Positions 19,254-28,345 of a DNA stretch of 64,000 nucleotides are shown here, in pieces. The notes under the pieces were generated by a model. That model saw only the letters and a program-made list of their open reading frames with translations. It was not told the origin of the DNA and searched no databases. This DNA comes from Ensifer adhaerens. GTDB lineage: Bacteria > Pseudomonadota > Alphaproteobacteria > Rhizobiales > Rhizobiaceae. The stretch covers positions 1-64,000 of the forward strand of contig NZ_CP118610.1 in the NCBI RefSeq assembly GCF_028993555.1. The letters are read 5' to 3'. The first letter of the stretch is position 1. Each line of letters opens with the position of its first letter. A program made the translations under genes and the position numbers.

Positions 19254-19814
19254 TCAGTTCTTCTTGCGGGACTGCGGGTCGAGCTGGATCTGCACGCGGC
19301 CGCCGCAGGCTTCGAGCTGAGCCTCCCCGGTTTCCATTTGAACGTTGAGCTGGCAGCCGACGAAGACGTTCTTGCCTTCCGACAGCACCACCTTGTCGCC
19401 CTTGAGCACGAAGACCTGCTTCGTCATGTCGAAAGAACCGGTGTCTGCCGTTGCCTGCTGCGTGCCCGAGCTCAGGAAGACCTTCTGGCTGACCTCGATG
19501 CGGTCGATGTCGGCGTCACCGCTCGAAACCGAGCCGCCGCCGGACTTGTAGAAGACCACCATGTTGCCGGCCTGGAGCGTCGTCGTGCCCTGGACGACCT
19601 TGACGTTGCCGGTAAAGATCGCCTTGCTCTCCGGATCCTTGATCTCGAGCTTGTCGCTCTCGATCTGAATGGGCTTGTCGTTGGAGAGTTCAAGGCCCTT
19701 CATCTTGCTGGATGTGGCCTGCGCCGAAGCGCCCGAGACAATAATCAAAGCGCCGACGCCGGCTATCGCCAGGCTGGCGGAAATCTTGAAAAAAGAGGCG
19801 GTTGTGACCGACAT
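19254..19814 (-). CDS. lptA: LPS transport periplasmic protein LptA
   Basis: A 186-aa periplasmic OstA-fold protein that forms the bridge carrying LPS from LptC to LptD. It has an N-terminal signal sequence (SLAIAGVGALIIVSGASAQA, cleavage after ASA) followed by beta-strand repeats (PIQIESDKLEIKDPESKAIF, NVKVVQGTTTLQAGNMVVFY). An alternative GTG start at 19823 adds three residues and overlaps the region just behind lptC; AGGA lies 4 bases from the GTG and 13 from the ATG, so the start is undecided. Confidence 0.92.
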   Translation of the reverse strand: MSVTTASFFKISASLAIAGVGALIIVSGASAQATSSKMKGLELSNDKPIQIESDKLEIKDPESKAIFTGNVKVVQGTTTLQAGNMVVFYKSGGGSVSSGDADIDRIEVSQKVFLSSGTQQATADTGSFDMTKQVFVLKGDKVVLSEGKNVFVGCQLNVQMETGEAQLEACGGRVQIQLDPQSRKKN

Positions 19815-19829
19815 GGAGTGCACCGGGTC

Positions 19830-20498
19830 CTATTTCGCGTTCTTGCGGATGGCGGCGGGCTCGACGTTCACCCTCACCATGCCCTCAAATATTACAATAC
19901 GTCCCTTATCCGTCATTCGCAGCGTCTGCGCAATGATCGAACCGCCCTTCATGCTGATCGCAACGGGCTGTTTCGATTCCATCTCGCCGGCATTGATGTC
20001 CAGATAGGCCGACTGAAAGTCGGCGTTGATGCCATTATTGACGGAAATGGTGAACGGGGCGTTCATGTCGAGCGTATTGGCGCCGCGGTCGTAGATGCCG
20101 TTGGTGGCGTCCACGGTCGCGACCATCGAATCCTTCATCGGCATTTCCGCATGGATCGTCTGCAGCGTGATGATATCCGGATTGGCGATATCCTGGAGCG
20201 CTCGCTGGGCCTTCATCGAATAGCTTATGCCCTGCTTGTTTCGGCCGGAGATGGCCGGATTCTGCATCACGATCTTACCGTCCTCGATCGTCGCCGTTTC
20301 GAGTTGCAGATCGACGGGCATGAAGGCTCTGACGAAGGAAACGGCGGCGAAGATCACCGCTATGACGCCAGCGACCACGGGCAGGATCACCTTCAGGCGC
20401 CGAACGCGCACGGAGTGCCTCGCGGCGAGCGCATAGGCGTCGGCGGAGCTCTCACCCGTATCGGCAAAAATGCCCGGGGCTGGCGCGTGATTCAACAT
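19830..20498 (-). CDS. lptC: LPS export protein LptC
   Basis: A 222-aa single-pass inner-membrane protein that takes LPS from LptB2FG and passes it to LptA. One transmembrane helix (VILPVVAGVIAVIFAAVSFV, about residues 36-55) follows an arginine-rich cytoplasmic stretch, and the rest is an LptC beta-jellyroll (MQNPAISGRNKQGISYSMKA, then MESKQPVAISMKGGS). An upstream in-frame ATG at 20540 (MGSAIKAVEPTGPF) would add 14 residues; neither start has a strong ribosome binding site. It is the first gene of the lptCAB-rpoN run. Confidence 0.9.
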   Translation of the reverse strand: MLNHAPAPGIFADTGESSADAYALAARHSVRVRRLKVILPVVAGVIAVIFAAVSFVRAFMPVDLQLETATIEDGKIVMQNPAISGRNKQGISYSMKAQRALQDIANPDIITLQTIHAEMPMKDSMVATVDATNGIYDRGANTLDMNAPFTISVNNGINADFQSAYLDINAGEMESKQPVAISMKGGSIIAQTLRMTDKGRIVIFEGMVRVNVEPAAIRKNAK

Positions 20499-20761
20499 GA
20501 AAGGGCCTGTCGGTTCTACTGCTTTTATCGCTGAACCCATCAAAGGGTCATATACATACACTGGTGTAAGTCGTCGCAAATATGGATATTTTTTGCTGCC
20601 GCACAATGGCGCTGCAAAAAAACTCGGGTGAAGCACGAAAACGCCAGCCGCGGCTTTCAACCGTGGCCAAGCGCGTTTATGGAATATGCCTCTGCGCGCG
20701 CAGATAACACGTTCCCGCGGAAACTGACAGAAGCTGCGCCAACAATTCGGGAGAAACCCAC
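20499..20761. other. Divergent intergenic region lptC / sppA
   Basis: 263 bp between two divergent transcription units. It is AT-rich around 20550-20600 (GTCATATACATACACTGG, ATATGGATATTTTTTGC), which is where I would expect the lptC promoter. I cannot assign -35/-10 elements with confidence and see no repeat or small gene. Confidence 0.5.
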
Positions 20762-21721
20762 ATGGACGAACTCGCCATCGCCGATCGCCGCAGCCTGCGC
20801 CGGAAACTGAGTTTCTGGCGCTTTGTGGTGGCGGGGCTGCTTCTTGTGGCAGCGCTCGCGATCTTTGCCTGGTCGGGCGCTGCCGAAGAGGTCGGCCGCA
20901 CCCGTCAGCAGGTGGCGCGTGTCACCATCAGCGGTCTGATTCAGGACGACCGCGAGCTCCTGGAGCGGCTCCAGAGGATCGCCGATAACGACAGCGTCAA
21001 GGCACTGGTCGTCACCATTTCGTCGCCGGGCGGCACCACCTATGGCGGCGAAGTGATCTACAAGGCGATCCGCAAGGTCGCCGCCAAGAAGCCCGTCGTC
21101 TCCGACGTCCGCACGCTCGCCGCCTCTGCGGGCTACATGACTGCGCTGGCCGGCGACACGATCGTCGCGGGCGAAAGCTCCATCACCGGCTCCATCGGCG
21201 TTATTTTCCAGTATCCGCAGATCAAGGACCTGATGGACAAGCTCGGTGTGTCGCTGGAATCGATCAAGTCGCGGCCGCTGAAGGCGGAACCTTCGCCCTT
21301 CCATCCGGCGAGCGACGAAGCGAAGGCGATGATCCAGACGATGATCGATGACAGCTATGCCTGGTTTGTCGACCTTGTTGCCGAGCGCCGCAAGCTGCCG
21401 CGTGCGGAGGTATTGGTGCTCGCCGACGGCCGCATTTTCACCGGACGCCAGGCACTGAAAGCCAAGCTCGTCGACACGCTTGGCGGCGAGGACGAAATTC
21501 GCGCCTTCCTCGCGGAAAAAAAGGTATCGAAAGACCTGCCGATCGTCGATTGGGAAGCACCGCGCACGACCCTGCCTTTTGGCCTCGGGGCGATCGCCGC
21601 CAACTGGATCAAGATGTTGGGATATGACGCTTTTCCGGCAATGAGCGGCCTCGAAAAAATTGCGGGCGACAAGTTGTTTCTTGACGGTCTTGTTTCGGTT
21701 TGGCAGGTTGATGGTCAATGA
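20762..21721 (+). CDS. sppA: Signal peptide peptidase SppA (peptidase family S49)
   Basis: A 319-aa inner-membrane serine protease that degrades leftover signal peptides. One N-terminal transmembrane segment (FVVAGLLLVAALAIFAW, about residues 21-37). The probable nucleophile is the Ser in LAASAGYM near residue 122; the general base is a Lys in SIKSRPLKAEPSPF near 170-180, by analogy with short-form SppA. ISSPGGTTYGGEVIY and the SITGSIGVIFQ strand are also typical. It is short-form (single S49 domain). ihfB follows by 129 bp, an order I recall from other rhizobia. Confidence 0.94.
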   Translation: MDELAIADRRSLRRKLSFWRFVVAGLLLVAALAIFAWSGAAEEVGRTRQQVARVTISGLIQDDRELLERLQRIADNDSVKALVVTISSPGGTTYGGEVIYKAIRKVAAKKPVVSDVRTLAASAGYMTALAGDTIVAGESSITGSIGVIFQYPQIKDLMDKLGVSLESIKSRPLKAEPSPFHPASDEAKAMIQTMIDDSYAWFVDLVAERRKLPRAEVLVLADGRIFTGRQALKAKLVDTLGGEDEIRAFLAEKKVSKDLPIVDWEAPRTTLPFGLGAIAANWIKMLGYDAFPAMSGLEKIAGDKLFLDGLVSVWQVDGQ

Positions 21722-21850
21722 GGAAGGCGACATATGCCCAGCCTGAACCGTCCGGGGACTGGCGGCGCGGTCGCAGCGTCTGCCACACTCGGTCGGTAAT
21801 CACCATGCAGACCGAAAAAGCAAAACAAACAAGAATTTGAGGGGGCGACA

Positions 21851-22153
21851 GTGATCAAGTCAGAACTGGTGCAGATTGTTGCGGCTCGCAATCCGCATCT
21901 CTACCACCGCGACGTCGAAAATATCGTCAATGCGGTCCTCGATGAGATCACCGATGCGCTCGCATCAGGCAACCGGGTTGAGCTGCGCGGCTTCGGCGCC
22001 TTCTCCGTCAAGAATCGGCCCTCGCGCTCCGGGCGCAACCCACGCACCGGCGATTCCGTTTTCGTCGAGGAAAAATGGGTGCCGTTCTTCAAAACCGGCA
22101 AGGAATTGCGCGAGCGCCTTAATCCCGGCATGAATGGTGACGACGAAGACTGA
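21851..22153 (+). CDS. ihfB: Integration host factor beta subunit
   Basis: A 100-aa HU/IHF-family DNA-bending protein. The IHF-beta signature is complete: [18 protein letters not shown], the [20 protein letters not shown] strand pair and the DNA-intercalating arm [10 protein letters not shown] near residues 60-70. With IhfA it bends DNA at many promoters, including sigma-54 ones. GAGGGGGCGACA precedes the GTG/ATG start region, where the chosen codon is GTG at 21851. A C-terminal acidic tail (GMNGDDED) is usual for alphaproteobacteria. Confidence 0.96.
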   Translation: MIKSELVQIVAARNPHLYHRDVENIVNAVLDEITDALASGNRVELRGFGAFSVKNRPSRSGRNPRTGDSVFVEEKWVPFFKTGKELRERLNPGMNGDDED

Positions 22154-22250
22154 TCGTCTTTCTCGGTCTCCGCGGGCTGGTGCAGTGGACGCCCGTTGTC
22201 CCGCGTGGCCAACGCAAACCACGCGGCCGCTCGCAAGCTGGAGCGATTGA

Positions 22251-22595
22251 ATGTTCAAGAAACTGATCAATATCGTTGTTCTCATTCCGGTTGGCGTGAT
22301 CCTGATCGTTCTCAGTGTCGCCAACCGCCAGAGCGTGACGCTGGCGCTCAACCCCTTCCGTCCGGAAGACAGCGTACTTTCGGTCAGCGCGCCCTTCTTC
22401 GTCTTCCTGTTCCTTGCCGTCATCGTCGGTGTGATCCTCGGCGCGGCAGCGACCTGGTTCAGCCAGGGCAAGTACCGCCGCCGTGCACGCACCGAGGCGA
22501 ACGAGGCGGTAAAGTGGCACCGCGAAGCCGAGAAGCATCGTAGCCAGGCTGAAAAGCTCGCCACGCAGGCGACGCTTGCAGCACCGCAGAGCTGA
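22251..22595 (+). CDS. LapA-domain (DUF1049) membrane protein
   Basis: A 114-aa protein with two transmembrane segments (about residues 5-22 and 43-66), the family motif NRQSVTLALNPF between them, and a charged helical tail (RRARTEANEAVKWHREAEKH). In enterobacteria LapA works with LapB in LPS assembly control; rhizobial members usually follow ihfB, as here, and their role is unproved. It is 97 bp from ihfB. Confidence 0.85.
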   Translation: MFKKLINIVVLIPVGVILIVLSVANRQSVTLALNPFRPEDSVLSVSAPFFVFLFLAVIVGVILGAAATWFSQGKYRRRARTEANEAVKWHREAEKHRSQAEKLATQATLAAPQS

Positions 22596-22631
22596 TCTGC
22601 GACAATCGGTTGTCGCGCCGCAGGCCGCCGG

Positions 22632-23093
22632 TCAGCCCGTCGCTTGCGCCGGCTCGCCGCCAACGGCGGCGCCAAAATCTGCAAAGAACTGCTGCGCCAG
22701 TTTCTTTGCGGTCGAATCGATGAGGCGAGAGCCAAGCTGGGCGAGCTTGCCGCCGATCTCCGCCTTGACGTCGTAACGCAGCACCGTTTCCGCGCCATCC
22801 TCCGTCAAGGTGACGTCCGCGCCCCCCTTGGCAAAGCCGGCGATCCCGCCCTTGCCTTCGCCCGAAATCGTATAGCCTTCCGGCGGGTTGAGGTTCGAGA
22901 GCACGACATTGCCGGTGAAGGAAGCCGAGACCGGCCCGATCTTGATCTTCACGACCGCCGCAAGTTCGGTCGGCGACGTCATCTCCAGCGACTGACAGCC
23001 GGGGATGCATCGTTTGAGGATTTCCGGATCGTTGAGGCCGCGCCACACCGCGTCGCGCCCAGCCGAAATCCGTTCTTCGCCGGTCATGTCCAT
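22632..23093 (-). CDS. CoxG-like SRPBCC protein
   Basis: A 153-aa protein of the SRPBCC fold, of the type annotated as carbon monoxide dehydrogenase subunit G. Family motifs: MDMTGEERISAGRDAVWRGL, NDPEILKRCIPGCQSLE near residues 20-36 and KIKIGPVSASFTGNV near 47-61. It ends with a helical TAKKLAQQFF. The start at 23093 is decided by GGAGGAAAGCGC directly upstream, against a longer frame to 23156. There are no molybdenum hydroxylase genes nearby, so a link to CO dehydrogenase is doubtful; it may bind a lipid or quinone. Confidence 0.85.
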   Translation of the reverse strand: MDMTGEERISAGRDAVWRGLNDPEILKRCIPGCQSLEMTSPTELAAVVKIKIGPVSASFTGNVVLSNLNPPEGYTISGEGKGGIAGFAKGGADVTLTEDGAETVLRYDVKAEIGGKLAQLGSRLIDSTAKKLAQQFFADFGAAVGGEPAQATG

Positions 23094-23401
23094 GCGCTTT
23101 CCTCCCATTGCAGTGCCGCGCATCGGCATCGACGCGCCAAGGTCGCTGTAACACACTAGGCCTGCTGCAGAATTTTGTCCTCAAGCCGGTTCCGGCTCAC
23201 GGAAATTCGCGGCGGGTTCTCCCGCGCTGATCTTCGCAAAACGGAAACGACTTTGCCAAGTGCATCAGCGATGCTATTTGCACCTTCAGTAGATGCCGCG
23301 GCTGAGGGCTGTGGCGACAAACCTCATGGCGTCCGCCCGCTCGCGCTCGATACTGCGTCGGGCAGGCGGCACATGCTCTAACAAAGCCCAGGGATCTTAG
23401 C
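23094..23401. other. Divergent intergenic region, coxG-like / methyltransferase
   Basis: 308 bp without a supportable gene. A plus-strand promoter candidate is TTGCCA (23253-23258), 16-bp spacer, TATTTG (23275-23280), giving a leader of about 115 bases for the methyltransferase. Short open frames here lack family features and codon bias. No repeat or hairpin stands out. Confidence 0.4.
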
Positions 23402-24556
23402 GTGAAGGAAAAGGACCGGCGGTCGAAGAATGCCTCCGTGACGACGGCCAAGGGCCGCGGCGCCGAGGCGCGTGGCGGCGGTCGCCATGGGGAGAAGCGT
23501 CCGGCAACGCCCAAGGGCGGCGGCTTCAAGGAGCGGCCGGCGCGCGCAGCGGCTGCGCAGGGTACGGAGACGCGGGACAGGCCCGTCAAGCAGCCAGCCA
23601 TGCAGGAGCCACCCTTGCGGGTAATCGCCCGGCGAACCGGCGAAAAGCCAGCCGAGCGTGTGCCTCTCATCCTCGAGACCGTGGGCGCTTCCGGGTACCA
23701 TCTGATCGACAGCGGCGCCGGCGAGAAGCTCGAACAATACGGCCCCTATCGCATCGTGCGCCCAGAGGCGCAGGCGCTCTGGCCACGCAGCCTCCCGGAC
23801 AGCGTCTGGGAAAAGGCCGACGCGATCTTCACCGGCGACACCGACGAGGACGGCATGGGCCGCTGGCGCTTTCCCGGCGCCGTGCTCGGCGAAACCTGGC
23901 CGATGCAGCTTCTCGGAACGGATTTCCACGGCCGCTTCACCTCGTTCCGCCATGTCGGCGTGTTCCCGGAACAGCTCGCGCACTGGAGCTGGGTCAAGGA
24001 CCAGGTAGAAGCTGCCGGCCGGCCGCTCAAGGTTCTGAACCTCTTTGGCTACACCGGCGTCGCCTCGCTGATCGCCGCCAGGGCCGGCGCCGAGGTCACC
24101 CATGTCGACGCCTCGAAGAAGGCGATCGGCTGGGCGCGCGAGAACCAGCTGCTGGCGCGGGCCGAAAAGTTGCCGATCCGCTGGATCTGCGATGACGCGA
24201 TGAAGTTCATCCAGCGCGAGGAGCGCCGCGGCAGCCGCTATGACATCATCCTGACAGATCCGCCGAAGTTCGGCCGCGGGCCGAACGGCGAAGTCTGGCA
24301 GCTCTTCGATCACCTGGCGGCGATGCTCGACATCTGCCGCGAGATCCTCTCGCCGGAGGCGCGCGGCCTGGTGCTGACCGCCTATTCCATCCGGGCGAGC
24401 TTCTATTCGATCCATGAACTGATGCGCGAGACGATGCGCGGCCGCGGCGGCCGGGTCGAATCGGGCGAGCTCATCATCCGCGAGGGCGGGCTTGACGGCC
24501 GCGAGCCGGGAAGGGCGCTTTCGACCTCACTCTTCAGCCGCTGGGTACCGCAATGA
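23402..24556 (+). CDS. Class I SAM-dependent (probable rRNA) methyltransferase
   Basis: A 384-aa protein starting at GTG. Residues 1-80 are very basic and low-complexity ([19 protein letters not shown]), suiting RNA binding. The catalytic Rossmann domain has motif [21 protein letters not shown] near 213-232, [15 protein letters not shown] and the [17 protein letters not shown] motif IV near 283-299. It resembles RlmI/RlmK-type methyltransferases, without a clear PUA domain. It overlaps the next RNA methyltransferase gene by four bases, so the pair is translationally coupled. The target base is unknown. Confidence 0.85.
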   Translation: MKEKDRRSKNASVTTAKGRGAEARGGGRHGEKRPATPKGGGFKERPARAAAAQGTETRDRPVKQPAMQEPPLRVIARRTGEKPAERVPLILETVGASGYHLIDSGAGEKLEQYGPYRIVRPEAQALWPRSLPDSVWEKADAIFTGDTDEDGMGRWRFPGAVLGETWPMQLLGTDFHGRFTSFRHVGVFPEQLAHWSWVKDQVEAAGRPLKVLNLFGYTGVASLIAARAGAEVTHVDASKKAIGWARENQLLARAEKLPIRWICDDAMKFIQREERRGSRYDIILTDPPKFGRGPNGEVWQLFDHLAAMLDICREILSPEARGLVLTAYSIRASFYSIHELMRETMRGRGGRVESGELIIREGGLDGREPGRALSTSLFSRWVPQ

Positions 24557-25413
24557 CGAACGACAGAAGCGAACACGGCACCGGTCGTGTGGGTCAGGTA
24601 AAGGAGGTCACGAGCCTCACCAACCCGATCATCAAGGACATCCGCGCGCTGGCACAGAAGAAGCACCGCGACGAGACGCGGTCCTTCATGGCCGAGGGCC
24701 TGAAGCTGGTGATCGATGCACTCGATCTCGGCTGGAAGATCAAGACGCTGATCTACGCCAAGGCAGCCAAGGGCAAGCCGCACGTGGAGCAGGTGGCGGC
24801 GAAGACCTTCGCCAAGGGTGGCCTGGTGCTCGAGGTCAGCGAGAAGGTGCTGTCGACGATCACCCGCCGCGACAATCCGCAGATGGTCGTCGGCATCTTC
24901 GAGCAACGCTACCAGGCGCTGAAAGACCTGAAGCCGCAACTGGGCGAAACCTATGTGGCGCTCGACCGGGTGCGCGATCCCGGCAATCTTGGCACCATCA
25001 TCCGCACGGCCGATGCTGCGGGTGCCTCCGGCATCATTCTCGTCGGCGAGACCACCGATCCGTTTTCGCTCGAAACCGTACGCGCCACCATGGGCTCGGT
25101 CTTCGCGATGCCGGTGGCGCGCGCCAGCGCAGAGGATTTCATCCGCTGGCAGAAATCCGCCGGCGTGAAGGTGGTTGCTACCCATCTCGCCGGTGCCGTC
25201 GATTACCGGACCATCGATTACAAGTCGAAGCCCGTGGTGATCCTGATGGGCAACGAGCAGGCCGGTCTGCCGGAGGAGCTTGCCCGCGAGGCAGGCGCGC
25301 TGGCACGCATCCCGCAGGCGGGACGCGCCGATTCCCTCAACCTCGCGATCGCCACCGGCATCATGCTGTTCGAGGCGCGCCGTCATCTGCTGACGCTGGA
25401 CGCCCGCGCATGA
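24553..25413 (+). CDS. TrmH/SpoU-family RNA 2'-O-methyltransferase
   Basis: A 286-aa SPOUT methyltransferase. Residues 20-100 form the substrate-binding domain ([25 protein letters not shown], written here as the family opening), and about 120-280 the knotted catalytic domain with [20 protein letters not shown] near 135-154, [11 protein letters not shown] near 235 and [18 protein letters not shown] near 258-275. Members methylate ribose in 23S rRNA or tRNA (RlmB/TrmH types); this branch is of unassigned target. It is coupled by ATGA overlaps to genes on both sides. Confidence 0.93.
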   Translation: MTNDRSEHGTGRVGQVKEVTSLTNPIIKDIRALAQKKHRDETRSFMAEGLKLVIDALDLGWKIKTLIYAKAAKGKPHVEQVAAKTFAKGGLVLEVSEKVLSTITRRDNPQMVVGIFEQRYQALKDLKPQLGETYVALDRVRDPGNLGTIIRTADAAGASGIILVGETTDPFSLETVRATMGSVFAMPVARASAEDFIRWQKSAGVKVVATHLAGAVDYRTIDYKSKPVVILMGNEQAGLPEELAREAGALARIPQAGRADSLNLAIATGIMLFEARRHLLTLDARA

Positions 25414-25901
25414 GCGAGAAGCAGGTTCTGTTCTCCCGGCCACTGCCGATCGCGGTCTTCATCGTCGTGGCGCTCATCGCCGACCAGGTGATCAAGTATC
25501 TGGTCGAGCTTTACCTGCCCTTCAACCAAGCGGTCCACGTCGTGCCGATGCTGGCGCTCTACCGCACCTACAACTACGGCGTCGCCTTTTCGATGCTGTC
25601 GGGCATGGAAGGCTGGTTCATCGTCGGCATGCGGCTCATGGTCGTCGCCTTCGTACTCTGGCTCTGGAAGCGCACGCCGAAGGACCGGTTCTTCGCGCAT
25701 TTCGGCTACGCGCTGATCATCGCCGGTGCACTCGGCAACCTCATAGACCGGCTGATCTTCGGCTACGTGATCGACTACATCCTCTTCTACACGGAAACAT
25801 GGTCCTTCGCCGTCTTCAATCTGGCCGATACCTTCATCACCATTGGTGCCGGCGCCATCATCCTTGACGAGTTGCTGCACGCGAAAAAAGCCGATCGTTA
25901 A
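25410..25901 (+). CDS. lspA: Lipoprotein signal peptidase (signal peptidase II)
   Basis: A 163-aa integral membrane aspartyl protease that removes signal peptides from prolipoproteins. Four transmembrane helices, with [10 protein letters not shown] near residue 24, the [10 protein letters not shown] motif near 54, the first catalytic Asp in [19 protein letters not shown] and the second in [18 protein letters not shown]. The start at 25410 overlaps the preceding stop (ATGA). Its partner lnt is also in the window at 49019. Confidence 0.96.
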   Translation: MSEKQVLFSRPLPIAVFIVVALIADQVIKYLVELYLPFNQAVHVVPMLALYRTYNYGVAFSMLSGMEGWFIVGMRLMVVAFVLWLWKRTPKDRFFAHFGYALIIAGALGNLIDRLIFGYVIDYILFYTETWSFAVFNLADTFITIGAGAIILDELLHAKKADR

Positions 25902-25956
25902 GATTTTACCGGTGCCTTGAAGCCATTCGGAACGCTTGTCGTGTTAGCCGGATCGC

Positions 25957-28233
25957 ATGAGCGAACCGTCACGATTGCTGGAGCGGATCGAATCCGGCTT
26001 CCGGACTGGAAACCGGACGGATGAAGCGCCGCCGGTGGCGCCGCGTCCCGTGGAGGCGTCGTCTCCGGCCCATGAGCAGGAAGCACCCATCAACGGCAAA
26101 CGCCGTGCGGTCAGTCAGGCCTCCCTGGCGTTGCTTGGCCTGATCGCCGCCGGTCTCATTCTCGTCATCGGCATGAGCGCCGGCTTTTACCTGTTCTCCG
26201 CGGCAATCGCCGCTGCAGGCTCTGTCGGCGTTCTCCTGCTTGCCGTCGAAGCCATGCGGTCGTTCGATGGCAGGCACGCAGGCGATGAAGCGGACCGGGA
26301 TCGCGACTGGCACCGCTCCGAGACGTCCGCCTTGCTCTCGACCATTCACGATGCGCTGGGCGACCTTGCGATCATGCGTGGCATGGACGCAAAGATCGTT
26401 CATGCCAATGCGGTCTTCCATCAGGTCTGCGGCCATTCCGATGTCCGCGGCCTCGATTGCGCGGCGCTCGGCCTGAGCTTCGAACCGAAGGCTGCGCCCA
26501 ATCACTATCTGGTCCGGATTGCGGCATCGGATGGCGTACGTCTCTATGACTGGCACGACGTGATCGCCCGCGATCCGGCAAGTGGCAAGCTCATGCGCCA
26601 CAGCATTGCCCGCGACGTTACCGAGGAGGCCAAGGCGGCGCGCGAGCGCGAAGCGGCGCGCCGGCGGGCGGAGGAGGCAAGCAAGGCGAAATCGAGGCTT
26701 CTCGCCACCGTCAGCCATGAGATCCGCACACCGCTCTCCGGCATCCTCGGCATGAGCCATCTGCTCGGCCAAACCCGGCTGTCGAGCGAGCAGAAGAACT
26801 ATCTCGCCGGCATGCAGCAGTCCGGCCATGCGCTGGTCCAACTCGTCGAGGACCTGATCGATTTTTCGTCGCTTTCGGCCGGTCGCTTCCAGTTCCGCCC
26901 CACCCGGCAGGATCCGCGCGGTGTCATCGAGAGCGTGGTGGAGATGCTCTCCAACAGGGCGCATGAGAAAGGCATCGAGATCGGCGCCACGGTCGCCGTC
27001 GATGTGCCCGCCGAGATGGCCTTCGATGCGGCGCGCCTGCGCCAGGTGCTCTTCAACGTGATCGGCAATGCGGTGAAGTTCACCGAGATCGGCGGCGTCT
27101 TCGTCAGCGCCGATACGGTCGACGAATGTGTGCGGATCCGGATCGACGACACTGGCCCGGGCATGTCGTCCGACGATCTGAAGCGCATCTTCGAGGAATT
27201 CGAGCAGGCCGGAAACGACGAGCAGCGGGCGAAGGGCACCGGTCTCGGCCTCGCCATCTCCCGCAGGATCATGCAGGCCTGCGGCGGCAGCCTGACGGCC
27301 GCAAGCGTGCCTGGACGCGGCAGCCGCTTCGAAATTCGCCTGCCTTTTGCCGAGATCGAGGCGGTCGCACCGGAGCGCCGGTCGTGCCTTGCCGGCTCGC
27401 ATGTCCTGGTCATGGCGCCGGATGGTCCGGCCTCGGCTGCGCTCGCCGCGACGATCGCGACACTCGGCGGGCGGTGTCACCGTGCCACCACGCTTGCCGC
27501 GGCCCAGCATGTCCTTGCCGACGTGCTCGCCGGCGGTGCGACGCTGACCGATGTGATCGTCGACCACCGCCACGCCCAGCAATACAAGCAACTGCTTTCC
27601 CTGCAGCCATCCATCGCGCGGCTGGAAGTGCGGCGCACCTATCTGATCAATCCGGAGGAGCGCAACAGCCACCCCGTCAACCAGATGGACGGCTACGAAG
27701 CCTGGCTGATCCGCCCCTTGCGCGAAAAGTCCCTGGTCGAGGTGCTGCTCGGACGCCTGAAGGGCATCGAAAAGCGCGACGCGATCAACGACAACAGGCC
27801 CGTCTTGCGTGAGGAGCCTGCGACCATGCCGGTTCGCAACCGGGCGCATGGGATCCTGCTGGCAGAAGACGATCCGGTCAACGCGCTGATCGTTCGCACC
27901 GTGCTCCAGCGCTCGGGGTACTCGGTTCGCCTTGTCGGCGACTTCGGCGCCGTCGCAGAGGCCTTGCATGCGCCCGGCGAGCGCTTGCTTCCGGAACTCC
28001 TGGTGACCGATCTCAACATGCCGGGTGGCGACGGTCTTTCGCTTCTGCAGCGCCTGCGCGCCGATGAAACGGCGCGATCCGCGTCGCGGCTGCCCGTGAT
28101 CGTCCTGACGTCGGATGTCCGTGCCGATATGCAGGAAAGGCTGATGAGTGCGGGTGCCGACGTCGTGTTGTCGAAGCCCGCCGATCCGCAATTGCTCACG
28201 TCGGAGATCGCCCGCCTGCTGCGCAAACGGTAA
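25957..28233 (+). CDS. Hybrid sensor histidine kinase with a degenerate and an intact receiver domain
   Basis: A 758-aa membrane kinase. A basic N-terminal tail is followed by two transmembrane helices (about residues 54-95), a PAS-like sensor region (120-210), the dimerisation domain with H-box SHEIRTPLSGILGMSH near 253, and a HATPase domain with N, G1 and G2 boxes (NVIGNAVKFTEIGG, DTGPGM, GTGLGLAI). Residues about 470-600 look like a receiver that has lost its acidic pocket (VIVDHRHAQ in place of a clean phospho-Asp). Residues 627-756 are a complete receiver (LAEDDPVN, VTDLNMPGGDG, LSKPAD). No response regulator or HPt gene is next to it. Confidence 0.9.
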   Translation: MSEPSRLLERIESGFRTGNRTDEAPPVAPRPVEASSPAHEQEAPINGKRRAVSQASLALLGLIAAGLILVIGMSAGFYLFSAAIAAAGSVGVLLLAVEAMRSFDGRHAGDEADRDRDWHRSETSALLSTIHDALGDLAIMRGMDAKIVHANAVFHQVCGHSDVRGLDCAALGLSFEPKAAPNHYLVRIAASDGVRLYDWHDVIARDPASGKLMRHSIARDVTEEAKAAREREAARRRAEEASKAKSRLLATVSHEIRTPLSGILGMSHLLGQTRLSSEQKNYLAGMQQSGHALVQLVEDLIDFSSLSAGRFQFRPTRQDPRGVIESVVEMLSNRAHEKGIEIGATVAVDVPAEMAFDAARLRQVLFNVIGNAVKFTEIGGVFVSADTVDECVRIRIDDTGPGMSSDDLKRIFEEFEQAGNDEQRAKGTGLGLAISRRIMQACGGSLTAASVPGRGSRFEIRLPFAEIEAVAPERRSCLAGSHVLVMAPDGPASAALAATIATLGGRCHRATTLAAAQHVLADVLAGGATLTDVIVDHRHAQQYKQLLSLQPSIARLEVRRTYLINPEERNSHPVNQMDGYEAWLIRPLREKSLVEVLLGRLKGIEKRDAINDNRPVLREEPATMPVRNRAHGILLAEDDPVNALIVRTVLQRSGYSVRLVGDFGAVAEALHAPGERLLPELLVTDLNMPGGDGLSLLQRLRADETARSASRLPVIVLTSDVRADMQERLMSAGADVVLSKPADPQLLTSEIARLLRKR

Positions 28234-28281
28234 CTTCGGCAGTGGTAACGGTAACCATCGGGGCGTGGGGGTTGTGCGCCG

Positions 28282-28299
28282 CTTTCATGTCACTATGTT
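28282..28299 (+). promoter_or_regulatory. Candidate PHO box upstream of olsB
   Basis: CTTTCAT-GTCA-CTATGTT compares with CTGTCAT-N4-CTGTCAT at 6/7 and 4/7 positions, with the correct four-base spacer and about 47 bp before the olsB start. PhoB control of ornithine-lipid synthesis under phosphate limitation is known in S. meliloti; that this is the site is inference. Confidence 0.45.
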
Positions 28300-28345
28300 G
28301 TTGCAGAAACGTGGTCTAAGCCCGGCAGACAGAATTTGATTCGGG

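Noticed and set aside
22632..23093. Functional subunit of a CO dehydrogenase
   Set aside because: There are no coxMSL-type genes nearby; the CoxG name reflects only the fold family.
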